Shown: piece by piece, positions 44,561 through 58,120 of the stretch
How the letters are laid out: each line of letters starts with the position of its first letter
Numbering within the stretch: the first letter of the stretch is position 1
NCBI GenBank assembly: GCA_023374025.1
Contig: SIJG01000069.1
Location: 515,834 to 579,833, forward strand
Length of the DNA stretch: 64,000 nt
From: Heterodera schachtii
Taxonomy: Eukaryota > Nematoda > Chromadorea > Rhabditida > Heteroderidae
Direction: 5' to 3'
Translations under genes and position numbers: made by a program
The notes under the pieces: generated by a model
The model's input: the letters and a program-made list of their open reading frames with translations, nothing else
Told to the model about the DNA's origin: nothing
Databases searched by the model: none

Positions 44561-47500
44561 CAATCCTCCTAACAGTGCAAAAATTTAACGAAAAATAAAA
44601 GACCAAATTTTCACAAAACAAGCTTTAAAAATTATGAATTTAAATATTGTTATTAAATGTTTTAAATATTTAAAAAAAGAGACTTCTCTATGTTCGTATT
44701 CCATTTTAACCCTTTTTTGTTGTATATTTTTGATTTTAAATAAATCTTGTATTTCGTAATCCTAATTTGAATAAATATTCTTTATCTTTTTTATTACCTA
44801 AGTCCAAAATCTGTCATTTAAAAAATATATAAATGATAATATTTTTTAACTAAATTATATTGTTCTAGCAATTCACAATCTAAAAGGATTAATTAAGTTT
44901 GATTACATTTTTACAATTTAAAAGAATTTAAATTAAACCTTTTATTGTTCTGTTTTATTTTCTTTTTTATTGATAGCCTGTTATAAAACGTTTCATTTTT
45001 AATAATTATTTAGTAATTTTTTATTTTTAAGTGTGTTTTTGATTCTATATTTTTCTATATATCATGTTCCAGCAACGGTTTTACCAATGATCAAGTCCAA
45101 GCGCATATTGCTGTAATTATTGAGATAATATAAATGCATTTAGTGATAATTTTAAATATACAGCAATTTTTTCAATATGATTCGTACAATATTTCTTTTG
45201 TTATTCCTTTCATTAAATTAATTGCAAGGAATAGCTTTTTTTAGCTTTATTTTCGTTACAGTTTATCTTCAAACAAAATATTTTTTAAATATTTGTTTGT
45301 GTTAGTAAAATTATGGCAAATTTTCATATAACACTATATTATTCATTTAATTTTTTCTGTATTTTCATTTTTAATTTTAATGTGATTTATAATTAGGGAT
45401 CAGTTAAATATTCATAATTTGAAAACAGATAATTTTTAAATTATATATTTTTAATTTTACGAATATTTGTTTTTTAATATTATTTTTGGTGCTTAAATTA
45501 ACGAAAGAAATTATTATTTAAAATTTAGGCAATCTAATATAAGATGCTAATTTATTTGCTCATATTAATAATATTGAAAAAAGATTAATACTTGTTTATC
45601 AAACTAAACTTAAGTGTCTACTTAGGAAAAATACAAAAATCAAAGAAATCTAATTTTATTATTAATAAAATATTTTGTGATAAAACCATAAAAATATTGA
45701 ATTTTTTAATATTCCCTAAAAAGAAGATATTAAAATTAAAAATGCTAGATCTTTTTAAGCTTTGCTATAATTCACAACTTTAAAATGATAAAAATAAATT
45801 ATAAAAAACCAAAGAAAATTAATAAAAAAAAAATTCTTATGTAAACACATGCGACATTTATTAGCCAATTAGCACATTTAATAAGCAAAATCATCGATCA
45901 TATTTCAAATTTATAATAGCTCAATTCAGGTTCTTGTGTCAATAATATGATCATATTTATAAGAATCAATTAATATTTAAATTTTTAAAATATTATTCCA
46001 TAATTATTATTATTTTAATGAGCAAAATAAAACAAGAAAAAATAAAACTTTTAGAACTCAATAAAATGCGATGGAAAAATCTGAGCTTAGACTTTTTTTT
46101 CAAATTCAAGGCAACAATAAAATTTGTTATATTATAATTAAATATTTCTTTGGTAATGATTATTTTCTAATTATGCTTTATGTTTTAATTTTGCAATTAT
46201 TTTTTGTTAATTCCATTATTATTTTTGTTTTAACTTATTTAAATTAATTTTCATTTAGAATATTTTACTTAAAATGTTATGTTCTTAATTTTTAATTATC
46301 ATTTATTTCGCATCAAAAAAATTGTTATTAGTTGGTGGTTTTTTTGTAAAGTTTTGGTACGTCACTTACTTACAATATTTATGGTTGATATATTGAATTT
46401 GAAAAAGAGAATATCTATTATGAGAGTAAACTAACGCAAAAAATTCAATTCTCAATTAAAAAAGAACATAAATTTGTTTAAAATGTCAATAAAATGGTTT
46501 TATGTTATAAATATTTACTTTTTGAGAAAAAAAATAAAAAAATATTACTACTTGAAAATGATTTTTCATTACATAAAAATAGATAAAAAGAGAGATATTT
46601 AAATTTAAACAAAAAAAAAAATAGAAAATAAAGGAAAAAAACAATTAATGTATGGGTAAGCACTAAACATTATTGAAAAGTTTCAAAGACAAGTTAATTC
46701 CGATACTTTAATAAATATTCTAAAATTAATAAATAATAAAATAATTTAACGAAATAATTTATGATAATCGAAAAGTCAGGTTATAATAAAACAGAATTTT
46801 ACCCACTCAAAACTTTATAATTCTATTTCATCATTAATTTGGCATAATTAAAAATTACAGCACTGAACTACAATTATAATAAAAGAAAAATTTAATGAAA
46901 CAGAATTTTAGCTATGACTTGGATGTTTACAAGTGCTTACAAAAAGATTAGAGGGGGACGACGCCGCGATTAGTTAAAAAATATTAGTGGAAATAATGTT
47001 CGAAATAGATTCAAAAATAGACTATTTATTTCATAGCAATGTAAATGCCATCACTGTTAATCAACAAAATTTTGGTGAATATAAACATTTCTTATGGCAA
47101 AATATAAAAATATCTTTTAAAAATTTGGTTTTTACTTTTTTGCCTAAACGTTCTAAATAATTATACAACGACTTTAGTGACTATTTCTTTTATTAAAACA
47201 AAAATCCTTCTGTATATAAAAAATATTATTAAATGAATTAAAATTCGCCAATATATATCCAAGCACTAAATCCATTTAAGTGTTTAAGCCTAATCTTTGT
47301 TTGCTGTTTAGGCGTTTCCATTTTGACCCAATTTATTCGAATTTAGATTAATTACATGGAAAAACATAAAAAAATTTTATCAAGAAAATATTTTAAATTA
47401 TTATTTATTAAAATAATAGAATAAATGGAATATTAAACAATAATAATGAACGAAACAAAAATTTAGAATGAAACTCTGAAAAATGAATTAAAATCACACA

Positions 47501-49140
47501 AATCATCGCGCGAATGAGAAAATATTAAAAAAACAAAAATTAAAAGCAAAAAATAATACACTTTCATTATATAAGAAAAAAAAAAATTAATTAGTGCTTT
47601 CCTGTATAATCCTAAAAAAAAATATCTTTATCTGGAAAATCGATAATAACGAGACTATTTAAATAGAGTTAAAGAAAAGGCAAATTTAAATAAATGTTTA
47701 AAAATTAAAATTCTATGTAAAAAATAACTCTTGGTATTTTATTATTTGACTAACCTCAATACAATATTTACATAAGCAAGCATATTTCCATGATGATAAA
47801 ACATAAAAATTGAATATACTAGTATTAGCTCAAAAAACAATTAAACCACTATCAATCAAAAATTTAAATAAAGTTCTATATTAATTTTATCGCCTATTTA
47901 TTCAATTTGTTATAAATTTAAAAAGAAATTAAATTTGATTTATTTTTGTTTAAAGTCAAAAATATTCAGTCCAAATAAAAAATTAAAACCAATAAAAAAC
48001 TTGATTAAAACTTCCTTTCAAAATTAGATTAATTATAAATAACTCTGATTTAATTGTTTTGGTTTTTATGGAATCTTTTAATTAAGCATAATAATACAAA
48101 TAAAATGCATCGTATGCCCAATTATACATAAAATTTATTAAAAAAATATTCTTCATCATTTTAAAATAATTTAAAAAGTATTACTAATGTAAAATGAATA
48201 ATTAATAGAATATTTTATTTTGATGAATTCAATCGAGCAAATTATATTCATAGGAAACGAAAAAATTTTGACAGCTGAAATAATAAAACAAACAGAAATC
48301 TGAAAAAAATTCAAATTAACTTCATAAGAAGTAATTTCATAAATTCATTTTTTAAACAATTCATAGTTGACCAATTAATATAATAAATATAAAACCAGAG
48401 AGATTATATAATTCAAAAAAAAAATATTATGAAATTATTCACAGAATAAGGATATTTAAATTTATAACTTATTATTATTATTATAAGTAATACATTGAAA
48501 TCATAAAATTTATTTAAAATAAACCGAATGGCAGACTCAAAAAATTAATAAAAAATTTTATATTTAAAATTAAATACTCAAAAATTCATGAATAATATTT
48601 AATTAATTTGTTTTTAAAATATTAAAATCACACAATTAAAAAACAAGTTAATAATAGAGAATTTTTTTGAATATAACATTTAAATAATTTAAAAAAATTA
48701 TATTTGTTTCTTTGTTTTGCAAAAAATTTGATATTAAGTAATTTAAATACTTTAAATACTTTAAAATCACAGAATATAATAAGCTATAAATTTAAATTTT
48801 ATCATAATTGAAGCTAGAAAAAGAACCAATAAAACTATAATATTCAAAAAAAAATTACAAAAAATGAAAAAAAAATCAAAAAATTAAAATAATAGAAAAA
48901 ATAACAGTAATGTTTAAGAGAAACTTATTTGTAAAATTATTTTCCAAAAAGCAAAATACTTAAAAAGGAACTCAAAAAGTTAAAAATTGGAATACATTTA
49001 TTTTTCAATGACTTAAAAAATATTAATGAATGTAAATATTATTTGTCATCTTAATATAACATCCAAAAAATAGTATTATTAAAGCATATTTTTTATTTAA
49101 AAAATATCTAAACAGTTACCTTAAATAGTCAGAAAAATAT
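44561..49140. other. AT-rich gene-free region
   Basis: No coding signal. It holds 45061-45300 (repeat, listed separately). A short GC patch, GACGACGCCGCG, lies at 46958. Nothing else recognised. Confidence 0.5.
45061..45300 (+). repeat. Dispersed direct repeat (partner 42121-42465)
   Basis: See 42121-42465. Confidence 0.75.
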
Positions 49141-49960
49141 TAATTTTGACAAAAACCGGGTTTGGTTATTGACGGGTCCAGAAAAATTGGGTTCAGGTCC
49201 GGGTCCAACTTTGTTTAGCCGGGTCCTGAAAGCCGCCGCCGAACGGATCGGCTCCGGATTTTTTTTAAATGAAAGATGAACTCTTTGGGCACAAAAAACA
49301 CCGGACTCGCAAGGGGGTCCGTCAGCAGAAATTCTTGGCAAAATGCCATTGAACGAATTTACCCGGCTTTGGGGGGTGGCTGGAGGGGTGTTTGGCAGTT
49401 AATAACTTTTTTTGTGTTTTTGGCACGGATTCGGTCAAGAGAAATTATAACTGAAGAATCGGAAGGCGCATCTTTTAAAAAAAAGTTTATGCCGCTACGG
49501 GCATTTTGAATGCCCTGACCCCCTTTAGCCCCTGGCAGGCGGTTTTGGCACTTTTAGTGTTTTTCGTTGTTTGCACCATTTTAACGCGATTGGAGCGGAA
49601 TAAGCTTGCTGGCCGAAATGAACAGCTCGCCGAGCTGAGTCCAACGGTCGCGGTCTGGAAGCTTAGCGGATTTTGTGTGCCGAGATATGCCGGATTTTGT
49701 GCCGAAAACGGCGAGTGCCATAACTCGGCTCAAAATAACCGCTAAGCAAAGCGGATGGGCGCGTTGAGCTTGAAATCCGAAGCGCTACAACTTATCAAGC
49801 GACGCCAAAATCCGTGGAACGACGTGTGCCGAGATAGCGGATGGCCGAGTGGTCCGTGCCGCCGGCTCCTGGGCGGTTCGAATCCGCCGTGCTGCGGGTA
49901 TTTAATTTGGGGTTCTAACGCACTTGGGAGTGCGGGGAAATAATTTTAAAAAATTCTAAA
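49141..49960. repeat. GC-rich island, unassigned repeat with tRNA-like end
   Basis: Abrupt rise in GC from the surrounding DNA. 49150-49260 has GGGTCC/GGGTCCGGGTCC motifs. 49300-49900 is unique-looking mixed sequence with palindromic stretches (for example CTCGCCGAG at 49627 and CCGCTAAGC/GCTTAGCGG at 49740/49661). Short open frames of 60-80 codons cross it in several phases, none resembling a known protein. It ends with the tRNA-like segment 49834-49897. It may be a non-autonomous element. Confidence 0.45.
49834..49897 (+). pseudogene. tRNA-like sequence, Ser/Leu-type D arm, shortened anticodon region
   Basis: TGGCCGAGTGG (49842-49852) is a perfect box A of the tRNA-Ser/Leu type. GGCGG-TTCGAAT-CCGCC is a perfect five-pair T arm with box B GGTTCGAATCC (49874-49884). 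Only about 20 bases separate the two, too few for a normal anticodon arm and variable loop, and the acceptor stem pairs imperfectly. Likely a deleted tRNA gene or a tRNA-derived repeat head. Confidence 0.5.
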
Positions 49961-50004
49961 AATTATTTGGAGCCTGTGAAAATTTATTTGAGCCAAATCG
50001 GATA

Positions 50005-50370
50005 AATTTAAGTGGAGTTGTGAATTTTTGAATTTTGAAATGTTGCAAAACCCTTTGGTCCCCCCTATGGTTTTGCGCTTGAAAAATTGTTTTTCTTTTT
50101 TTACTCGAATTTAGAGAGGAGATAAAAATATGCTGTAAGCGAGTTTTTTGTAGAGAAAAAAATTTGCTATTTTTCCATTATGAGGGTTTTTAATTTTAAG
50201 CAAATTTTTTTAAAAATGTTCAAACCAAAGGGTCACCCTTGCGGTTTTGAGCGTGAAAATGGATTTTAATTTTTTATCGCATTTAGAGAGGAGATAGTCC
50301 ATAGGTGTAAAGGAAGTTTTTGTAGAGAAAAAAATTTGCAATTTTTCTGTCATAAGCGTTTTGTGAAATG
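50005..50370 (+). repeat. Tandem pair of ~170-bp units
   Basis: Two units (about 50045-50205 and 50220-50370) share AAACC(C)TTTGGTC, GGTTTTGCGC/GGTTTTGAGC, ATTTAGAGAGGAGATA and TTTGTAGAGAAAAAAATTTG. The interior is diverged. It follows the GC-rich island directly and may belong to the same element. Confidence 0.7.
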
Positions 50371-50792
50371 TGTTTTCTGAAAGCATTTATGAATTTTTTA
50401 ATAATTAATTAATTTTAAGCAGTTTTTTGAAAATTCTTTTTGCTTAATTTAATATTTAATATAGCAGATAAATATGATAAAATTGGCCGTATTTTTCTGC
50501 ATTTTTTAAGCTTTAGTTCATACCTTAGCGGTTAATTTGAAGCGAGTTATGAATTTTTGAAAATTTAACTGATTTTGGCTTTAAAAGAAAAAATCAAAAA
50601 TTAAAAAAAAATTATTTTATTTGAAAATGAATTCTATTATTTTTATAATTTTATATGCATTATAGCGAGCCTAAGAAAAAAAAGTTTGTGAAGATTGAAC
50701 AAGTTTCAGCAAAGTTATGAATTTTTCAATACCACGCATGTTTCGGCCACTGCTTCGGCCCAGCCAGCATGGTCTTTTTCTCCGGTACCACG

Positions 50793-51515
50793 CATGTACG
50801 CTTGTGAAGCCTTCCGGTTCTTAATGCTGCACAGGTGCCACGCAGGGGGGGGGCGGGGGGGGGGGGGGGGGCGGGGCGGGGGGGGTTGGGGGGGGGGCGG
50901 CAGCCCCCCCCCAGGAGAACATAAATATATAAAAAATAAAACTATAAAAATATTCTTAAATTGCCATCTCTGTTCCGGTAGCTGCTACTGCACAGCCAGC
51001 ATGGTCTTTTTTCCTGATGCCATGTATGTACCGTTGCGAAGCCTCCCGGTCCCCAATGCTGCACGGGTGCCACGCATGTACCATTGCGAAGCCTCCCGGT
51101 CCCTAATGCTGCACAGGTGCCACGTATGTACCGTTGCGAAGCCTCCCGGTCCCTAATGCTGCACAGGTGCCACGCAGGGGGGGGGCGGGGGGGGGGGGGG
51201 GTCGTAGCGGGGGGGGTTGGGGGGGGGGCGGCAGCCCCCCCCCAGGAGAACATAAATATATAAAAAAATAAAAGCATAAAAAATATTCATAAATTGCCAT
51301 CCTTATTCCGGTAGCTGCTACTGCACAGCCAGCCGCGTCTTTTTTCCGGATGCCACGCATGTACCCTTGCGAAGCCTTCCGGTCCCTAATGCTGCACGGG
51401 TGCCACACATGTACCATTGCGAAGCCTCCCGGTCCCTAATGTTGCAGGGGTGCCACGCATGTACCATTGCGAAGCCTGCCGGTCCCCAATGCTTCACGGG
51501 TGCCAGGCATATGAC
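50793..51515 (+). repeat. Higher-order satellite: ~50-bp units plus G-rich tracts in ~331-bp periods
   Basis: A ~50-bp unit (GCATGTACCATTGCGAAGCC, CCGGTCCCTAATGCTGCAC, GGTGCCAC) occurs singly or in runs at 50793, ~51022-51172 and ~51356-51505. Twice it is interrupted by a block made of a long G tract (about 50847-50895 and 51177-51230), CGGCAGCCCCCCCCC, AGGAGAACATAAATATAT and TTCCGGTAGCTGCTACTG. The two composite blocks start at 50843 and 51174, a period of about 331 bp. The reading frames across it simply reflect the repeats. G-tract lengths may be misassembled. Confidence 0.85.
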
Positions 51516-52424
51516 TTTTTTCTGCGCATTAGTTCCTATATATTAAGAATAAATAACACATTTTCCACTTGTTTTGAGGCGAGGCTTGAAAGTTGACCCT
51601 TTTTTTTGTTGCGTTTTTCGGGATTTTCGTGTCATGCATTTTTTGACGGTTTTTCCGAAAAATTCAAGACCAATTTGATTCTCTCCTTTTAAATCAGAAG
51701 AATTTCTTTAGATTGAATATTTTCATAAATCTGAGTTTTTAATTTTTCTTACAGCGTTGAGCATTTATAATCGCAGCTCCGAATGGGAGGACGGGAGTAT
51801 ACACCCCAAAGAAATGACTTGAAAAAAGTCAGAAAATATACCCCCTAAGAATTGAAAAAATTTCTGAAAATACACCCTTAAGAATTGAAAAAAATTTTCA
51901 AAAAATGATCACCAAAATTCATTTTTTCTTGATAAAAATTTTAGGTTTAAAAATTTTCTTATTTGAAAAACATTATAAAATATTTAATAATTATTTAAAT
52001 CACCAAAATTAAGTTAATGGTTAAGTTTTACTTGTTTTGCTCCCTAAAAATCTTTGATAAAAATTCTTTAAATGTCTTTTTTCTTGCCTTTTTCTGGATT
52101 TTCGTGCCTTTTCTTGCATTATTTTTTTTCAATTTTTTGGTGCCTATTATAGTGCCCTTTTTCGCGATGTTTTGTGCCTTTTTAGTCGGTCTCTAAACAT
52201 AACAAATACAAACAAATAAGCTGACTATTCTTTATAAAAATATATTGAAATTTTTCATTAATTTACTTAATATGAAAGAAATTTTATTTAAATAAGCTAA
52301 GCCTTGTTAAAAATTATTAAAACAAAGGACAGAAAAATGATAAAAAATATAAAATTTAGAAAAATATAATGACATAGAAGAAAAGCCACCATCATGGCAG
52401 ATTCGAATGGAGCTGGACATGAGC

Positions 52425-53040
52425 ATTAAAAAACATATGAATAAATTTTATACAACAACTCAAACCCATTAACGATAAATGAGTTAAAATTAACATTTAT
52501 AATACCCAACTAATCATTTAAATGTTTTAAAAAAGTATAATTAAAATTGATTGAAAGCTTGAAAACAATAAAGCACATTCTGTAGGATGTATGAAAGTTA
52601 CACAGAATAATTTATCTTTTTTAAAAACAATAACGAAAAAGAAGTAAAGATTAAGAAATCATTAAATAGAGAAAATATTAAACCCAATTGACAGAAAAAC
52701 GAATTCTTATTTAAAACTAATTCATATAAAAGAAATTTAGAAAATACAAAAAAAAGACATTTCTAACAAAATTTATAAAATAAATAAATGGATACATAGA
52801 AATAAACGAACCCCCCAAACGGGTTCAAATTCAAGTAGAACCCCTGACACGAGAATTAAAAATATATGAATAAATTTTATTCAACAACTCAAATCCATTA
52901 AAGAGAATGAGTAAACAATTAATATTTTATAATATCAAAAAAAGATCAATTAAATAGTTCAAAAAAGCTTAATGAAAATAGAATTTCAGCACTTTAAAAA
53001 ATAAACCCATTCTATAAGATATACGAAAATTGCAAAAAAA
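52425..53040 (+). repeat. Local direct repeat (copies 52425-52615 and 52855-53040)
   Basis: Both copies contain ATATGAATAAATTTTAT(A/T)CAACAACTCAAA, CCATTAA, ATGAGT, GCACATTCTGTAGGAT/CCCATTCTATAAGAT and a GAAAGTT/GAAAATT end, in the same order. Moderately diverged, noncoding. Confidence 0.7.
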
Positions 53041-53454
53041 ATTGATTATCGAAACATATTAATTTATTTAATATTTTTATAATTAAATACATTTTTAAAA
53101 CTAAGGTATTTTAAAATAATTCAAAAATTATAATATATCTAAAAAATCAATAAAAGAGTTAAAATATTTTATTCATTCTATAAAAAAAGATAAAATTTAA
53201 AATGTTAATAAAATTTAAAAATGATAAAATTAATTTCATATAAATGCGAATGTTAACAAAAATATTTATTTTAAAAAAAAATGTTAATTAAAAAATAATA
53301 TTATTGCTAAATTCTTTAAAATTAAAAAGTACATAAAAAGCTTGAAATTTAAAAAAATAATACCAAATTTTCCAAGCAAAAAAAAAATTTATAAACTAAA
53401 AGAATAAATAAGTTATTAAATTAATAATAAAATAATAAAATTATGCAGCATATA

Positions 53455-53557
53455 TGTAAATTAAATAAAAAAGAGCAAACATCGCCGATTACCACGAACC
53501 AACAAAATTATTATTTTTTCAAGTTCTTACAAATATTCAAAAATTAAAATCAATAAA
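53455..53557 (+). repeat. Dispersed direct repeat (partner 58996-59100)
   Basis: About 100 bp nearly identical to 58996-59100. It contains GAGCAAACATCGCCGATTAC and CACGAACCAACAAAATTATT. The second copy lies about 130 bp beyond the hAT-like element. Confidence 0.85.
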
Positions 53558-54149
53558 TAATTTAATAATTGCAAATTCTGTTTCATAAATAATGTCGGTA
53601 TACCTAAAATAATTGAATTTAAATAATTTTATTTATTTTAAAAAAATACAAGGAAAGGAAAAACAATAATGCATAAAAATTCTTTGTTTTATAAAATTAT
53701 AAAATATTTCATCCAATAATTCATAAAAATGAAATATTTTCTCAAATTTACTAAACGAATATTTTTTACTTATTAAAAAGGTAAAAGAATTAATAATTTC
53801 TCATAATTATATTATTTTTAACGACTTTTAATTTTATATGAATAAAAGAACAAAGATAAAAAAATTTATAAAAAAAACATTTGAGTTGACAAATTACGGC
53901 AAGAGAAAGAACTATGGCAAGAGAATCAAAATAATCTAAATTCTACTCAAAATAATGCCCACCGAAATTAAATATAATTTATTTTACTTTAAAACTATTT
54001 TTCATAACAAATGAAAAAATAAATTGCTTTATTATGATTTTAAAATTCGAAAAGATTTGATGCCGAAAATTTTTTGAGAATTTAAAAGTTGGACTATTTT
54101 TTTTATTAATAAAATTTCATTTAATATAATGGTAAAGAAATATGAAAAA

Positions 54150-54230
54150 TCTTCAATCCCAGTGGGAAATTGAACCCAGGCGAAAAATAATGAACGACAA
54201 AAGGTTTAGCCACTAGGCCATAATGAAAAT
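54150..54230 (-). pseudogene. tRNA-like sequence on the minus strand
   Basis: On the minus strand TGGCCTAGTGG (54220-54210) matches box A. GGGTTCAATTTCCC (54177-54164) is a box-B-like T arm with one extra base. The spacing is close to that of a normal tRNA, but anticodon and acceptor stems pair poorly, and I cannot name an anticodon. Likely a decayed tRNA or SINE head. Confidence 0.4.
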
Positions 54231-57200
54231 GGACAAATTTTTTAAAAAATTATAGATTTCTGCACTCTCAGGCGCAAAAAATAGATAACAAAAGAATAAT
54301 AAAATCAAGATTTAATAATGATTAGTCTTAAAAGAATTTTTAATGCGCTTTTGCTCAAAAAATTTTTGGGAATTTTAATTGTAATTTTGAAATATTATAA
54401 TAATTTCTAAAAAATTTTTAAAAATATTTGAAAATTCTTATTAAATAGTAATTTTATAAATAATTTAAATTCATAAATAATTTTACAATTGAAAATTGAA
54501 GTATTATTTATCGTTCAAAATTAATATTTGATACGAATTATAGAAACAAACAAACATTTAAATATTTAAAGGTAATTAAAACAACAAATTATTTTAAAAA
54601 AACAAATTCTCAAAAATTTTAAATTAGCTTGAATTAGTTTTAAATACATTTATTAATTAACAAAAAGCTTTCGTTGATAACAAAATTATTCAAATAAATC
54701 ATAATGATTTAAAATAATTGAAACACTCAATGTATTTATACGAAAACTAGAAATGAAATTTTATAAATTGTTCCAAATCTAAACTAACAATATATAATAA
54801 CAATAATTAATAAATTTATAGAAAATAAACTAATGATTATACATAAAAGTACATAAAACAAAACTTAGCACAGAAAAATAATTATAAGGGTAATTCATCA
54901 AAAAATTTAATAAATAAATTAATATCTTCATTATATGGACTGTTTGTTTATTCGATCAATAATAAATTTAAAATGTAAATACATAATGCTTATTTAAAAA
55001 AGAAATAGATACATAAAAATGGATTTTATAATATTAAAAAGTATAGTTGAATAATTTTTACAAAACTTATTATTTAAGTCAATTTTTTATTAGTAAAAAT
55101 TATTATTCTTTTAATTTATTGTTACTAAAATTAAAATTGTTTATTTGGGTAATTTTTTTTTTTTGCCTTTTTTTTGATTCATATAATATTTGAAAATTTT
55201 AATAAAGAATTTATTCTTTCTTTTAATTTTAAATAAATCATAATAAATCATTAAAAGCTAAATAAATAGATAGAAACATTGGAATTTTCTTCTAATAAGA
55301 TTTGGTTAACTCACTTGGTACTTTAAAATTATCATATTAAATTATTTAAATTCACGTTTCTTTTATTCTTTCAAAACTTGCTGGATTTTCCTAAACAGGT
55401 TTTATGAAGGTTCATTATTAAAAAAAATAATAAACAGCAAATTCGATTGAATATAAACCTACCTAATAAAATGTGCTAGGTAAATCCTAAACTGAGTTTC
55501 TTGAATATCTGAATGCATTAAAAAGTTTAAAAATTTATGTCAAAATGAAAATTTAAAAAAACAATTGCAAATAAAAAAAATGTAAACAATAAAATCAATT
55601 TCTTTAAGTTAATTATATTTTATAAATTTAAAGCTTTTACGCCAAGGTAATTTAAAAAAATGCAAAATTAACCCATTAATTTGAAAATTAAGCGAAATAT
55701 GTATAATATTTAATTTAGTAACTAATCTTCAAATTGAGTCATGTTATAAAATTAATTCACGCTGAATCATTTCGACGAGCAAAACGGTGACAAAAAATTT
55801 AAAGAAAATATAATTGATTTATTTTTAAAAAAGGATTTTTTAATTTATTAAAAGTAAATTAATTTTAATAGCATATGTTTGTATACATTAATATTTTAAT
55901 AAAAATTCGAACATAAAATTTTCTTATAAATCATATCATATAAAACAATTTTTACAGTGAGTTAACGGAAAATAAAACTCTTCAGCGATTCGTTATGTTT
56001 TTTATAATAACTAAAATAAAATTTATTCATTTCTTCAAATTGTTCGATTTTCGAATGAAACCTAATGTATGTTTATATTTTTTAAGTAATTTCTTCAGAA
56101 ATTTTACTGCGTTCGTAGTCGGTATTTAAATATTTTTGAAATCATTTAATATCAGAGTTTAGGTAAGTTTTTGTTACAACCAAATTATTATTTTTTATTA
56201 ATTTTAAATATATTTTTTTTTATAAAAGTATTTGAATTTGATCATAATATCATGTCTTGTGACATGGAGTTCTAACCCACCGCTGCCGTACACGCACAAT
56301 GTAACCGCCTACATCCCGCACTTTTTCCCCCAACCTTTCTTTTGTTTAATTTTATTAATAGCATAAGCTTTTCCACAATTTTTCAATTGATTTAGCATTT
56401 GGGCCGATTTACTTAATTCATTAAATCTTGTTTAAATAAATAACTTTTTTTGTTTTCTTATCAACTCAAACGACAATTATTTTGTAATAATATACATTAT
56501 TTAAAAATATATGATTCTTTTTAAATAAGTCATTTTGTGTTTATATCATAAACTTATTTTTTAATAAAATTTTGTTAATAAATTAAATTATTTTTAATAA
56601 ATTACTCTTTAATTTTCTATCTATACATATATTTAAGATAATAAATTTATTGATTCAATCGTTTATTGTTTATTTAAAATTTAATCGCTCTCGAACAGAA
56701 TCACGTTCGTTTATTACTTGTGATTTCTGTTTTCAAACATACTTTCTGTTCAGGTATATGAGCTTTTTTACAAAATAATAAATATGGTTTGATAATAATA
56801 CTGTTAAATTGAATATGTTTCGAAAATTTAAGTTTTTTCTAGTTTTTAATGTAATTACTTATATTAATCATCTTTTAATAATATACTACCATTTATTGAA
56901 ACTCTATTAAATTTAAATAATGCATGAATGGTTAATAAAAAAGCATCGTGTTTCTACGGTCTTTTTTTTTAACTTTAATTTTTATTAATGTTAAAAATTT
57001 ACTTCTTGTCCGATGGACCTTTAAATCAAGAATATCTAACCGCATATTTAATGGTGTTTATTTATTTAAATAATTTGTTTTCATATTCTTCTAATAAATA
57101 TTACTATTGTATTTTGTTAAATGAATTATTCTTTAGTAATATAAAAATAAGTATATTTATTTTAATTAAAATAAAATATTTTTTAAAAAGCATTTTCGAT

Positions 57201-58120
57201 TAATATTTTTTTGTTCGCTGTGGGAAAATTTTTGAAATAAAATTGGAAATTATTTATTTATTTTAATGCTAAAAAACATTTGAATAATTTTAAATGTCGC
57301 AAATATTAAATCTAATTAACCCATTTATTATGTTCAATTAGTAAATCTAATAAACTATTTCAAATTTTATTTGCAAATATATTTTTACATTTCAATTTTA
57401 TTTAATTATTTCGCATTTAATATGTTCTTTAAAAATAAAAATTATATAAATAATAAAATTAATAATGAATATTTCAATCATATATTGTTGTTATGGATGG
57501 AATTTTTATTTATTATTTTTTTAAATTTTTAATCTATGAATTTGTTTTCTTATAAATTTTATTTTGAAACAAAACAAATAATTAATCAAAGATAATTCTA
57601 AAACTTTTTCTGATTAAATGTGTTTAAATACTTAAAAGTGAAATTTCAATGAATTTTATATAATTAATATAGCAATTATAAAGAAAATTGAGGAAAATTT
57701 ATATTATTTGGAATTAGTTAAATTTCTTAATTTAAAAAAAAGAGATGTGTTTAAAATATATTGACTATGAAAATAAATTTTTCATGGAATTTAACAACAA
57801 TATAACATTAAATTAGCAGAATAAAGAAAATATGAAAAAATAAAAGCAAATAAATTAACTATGAAAGTATATAAAACCAAGAAATAATTATGTTGTAGCG
57901 AATTTCAAAAAAACTGTGATATAAAAGGTTTTTAATTTTTCTTAAATTTTAAAACCAAAAATTACGCAAACAAGGGTAAAATTAAATTTTTACATTAAAA
58001 GAAAATAATTTGCTATTTCTTTGGTAACTGTTTTTTTGATGATTAAGGGTCATTAGAGATTGATTGCAACTAGTTTTATGTGGTTTTTTAACGGGGCAAA
58101 TTTCTCCCATTGGCCGAGAT

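Larger units (their letters stand above)
51516..58112. other. AT-rich gene-free region with dispersed repeats
   Basis: No coding signal. It holds 52425-53040, 53455-53557 and the tRNA-like 54150-54230, listed separately. 51520-51660 and 52070-52190 are mixed-composition with repeated GTGCCTTTTT-like phrases. 56255-56335 is a less AT-rich patch without a match that I recognise. Confidence 0.5.

Noticed and set aside
50695..51417. 100-150-codon frames with Pro/Gly runs
   Set aside because: Translations of the satellite and G/C tracts, in both strands.
56255..56335. Possible tRNA in a less AT-rich patch
   Set aside because: A T-arm-like word is present but no box A at a proper distance and no cloverleaf.
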